Of a DNA stretch of 64,000 bases, positions 63,881 to 64,000 are shown piece by piece (the stretch's first letter is position 1; each line of letters opens with the position of its first letter). The position numbers and the translations under genes were made by a program. The notes under the pieces were generated by a model that saw only the letters and a program-made list of their open reading frames with translations, ran no database searches and was not told the DNA's origin. This stretch comes from Brugia malayi (Eukaryota > Nematoda > Chromadorea > Rhabditida > Onchocercidae), in assembly GCF_000002995.4 (NCBI RefSeq), contig NW_025062475.1, forward strand, positions 8,002,187 through 8,066,186, written 5' to 3'.

Positions 63881-64000
63881 CTAAATGAGCTCAGGAAATC
63901 AATGCTTAAGATTATTTGATTAGAATTGCAAGAAGTGTACAGGCGTAAATGAAACATCAGTTTTTGAACAAAAAGCCCATTAACTGCAGGAGCATTTAAT

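Overview
The window looks like nuclear DNA from a nematode, most likely a filarial worm (clade III, Onchocercidae). It is AT-rich. Genes are split into many short exons by introns of about 100-900 bp with GT(or GC)...TTTCAG boundaries, and many start codons lie a few bases after a TTTCAG-like acceptor, as expected for spliced-leader trans-splicing. I rebuilt gene models by hand from conserved protein blocks, splice sites and intron phase. In almost every multi-exon model the phases close exactly; the exceptions are stated. Species was not determined, and no homology search was run.

Layout. 1-24 kb is all plus strand: the tail of an unknown acidic protein; a secreted FAR-family fatty-acid/retinol-binding protein; serine hydroxymethyltransferase (mel-32); a secreted protein with three chitin-binding domains; a transposase-derived CENP-B/Tc5-type DNA-binding protein; and the Arp2/3 subunit ARPC1 (arx-3). 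24-30 kb is minus strand: PPCS (coenzyme A synthesis) and SMARCE1/BAF57 (swsn-3). 31-33 kb holds three in-frame orphan exons on the plus strand. 33-44.4 kb is a minus-strand casein kinase 1 cluster: intact CK1-alpha (kin-19), a CK1-derived pseudokinase with a reading frame retained despite loss of catalytic residues, a decayed third copy, and a dead exon inside a kin-19 intron. 46-48 kb is an unknown acidic protein on the minus strand. 49-51.5 kb is a membrane-anchored Pro-rich/Lys-tailed protein on the plus strand. A tRNA-Val(CAC) lies at 51.9 kb. 53.5-55 kb is a diverged centrin (minus). 55-60 kb carries, on the plus strand, an EEF2KMT/FAM86 methyltransferase, a 60-residue predicted membrane protein and the first two exons of DRG1. 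61.7-63.9 kb is the 3' part of an acidic, low-complexity protein on the minus strand, lying where the rest of DRG1 would be expected.

The genes do not form one pathway; most are housekeeping. The most unusual parts are the CK1 cluster, the domesticated transposase DNA-binding protein, the Pro-rich/Lys-tail protein, three GC-AG introns, two intron boundaries whose donor appears to be AT, and the DRG1 gene whose P-loop exon is missing from the next 3.9 kb.
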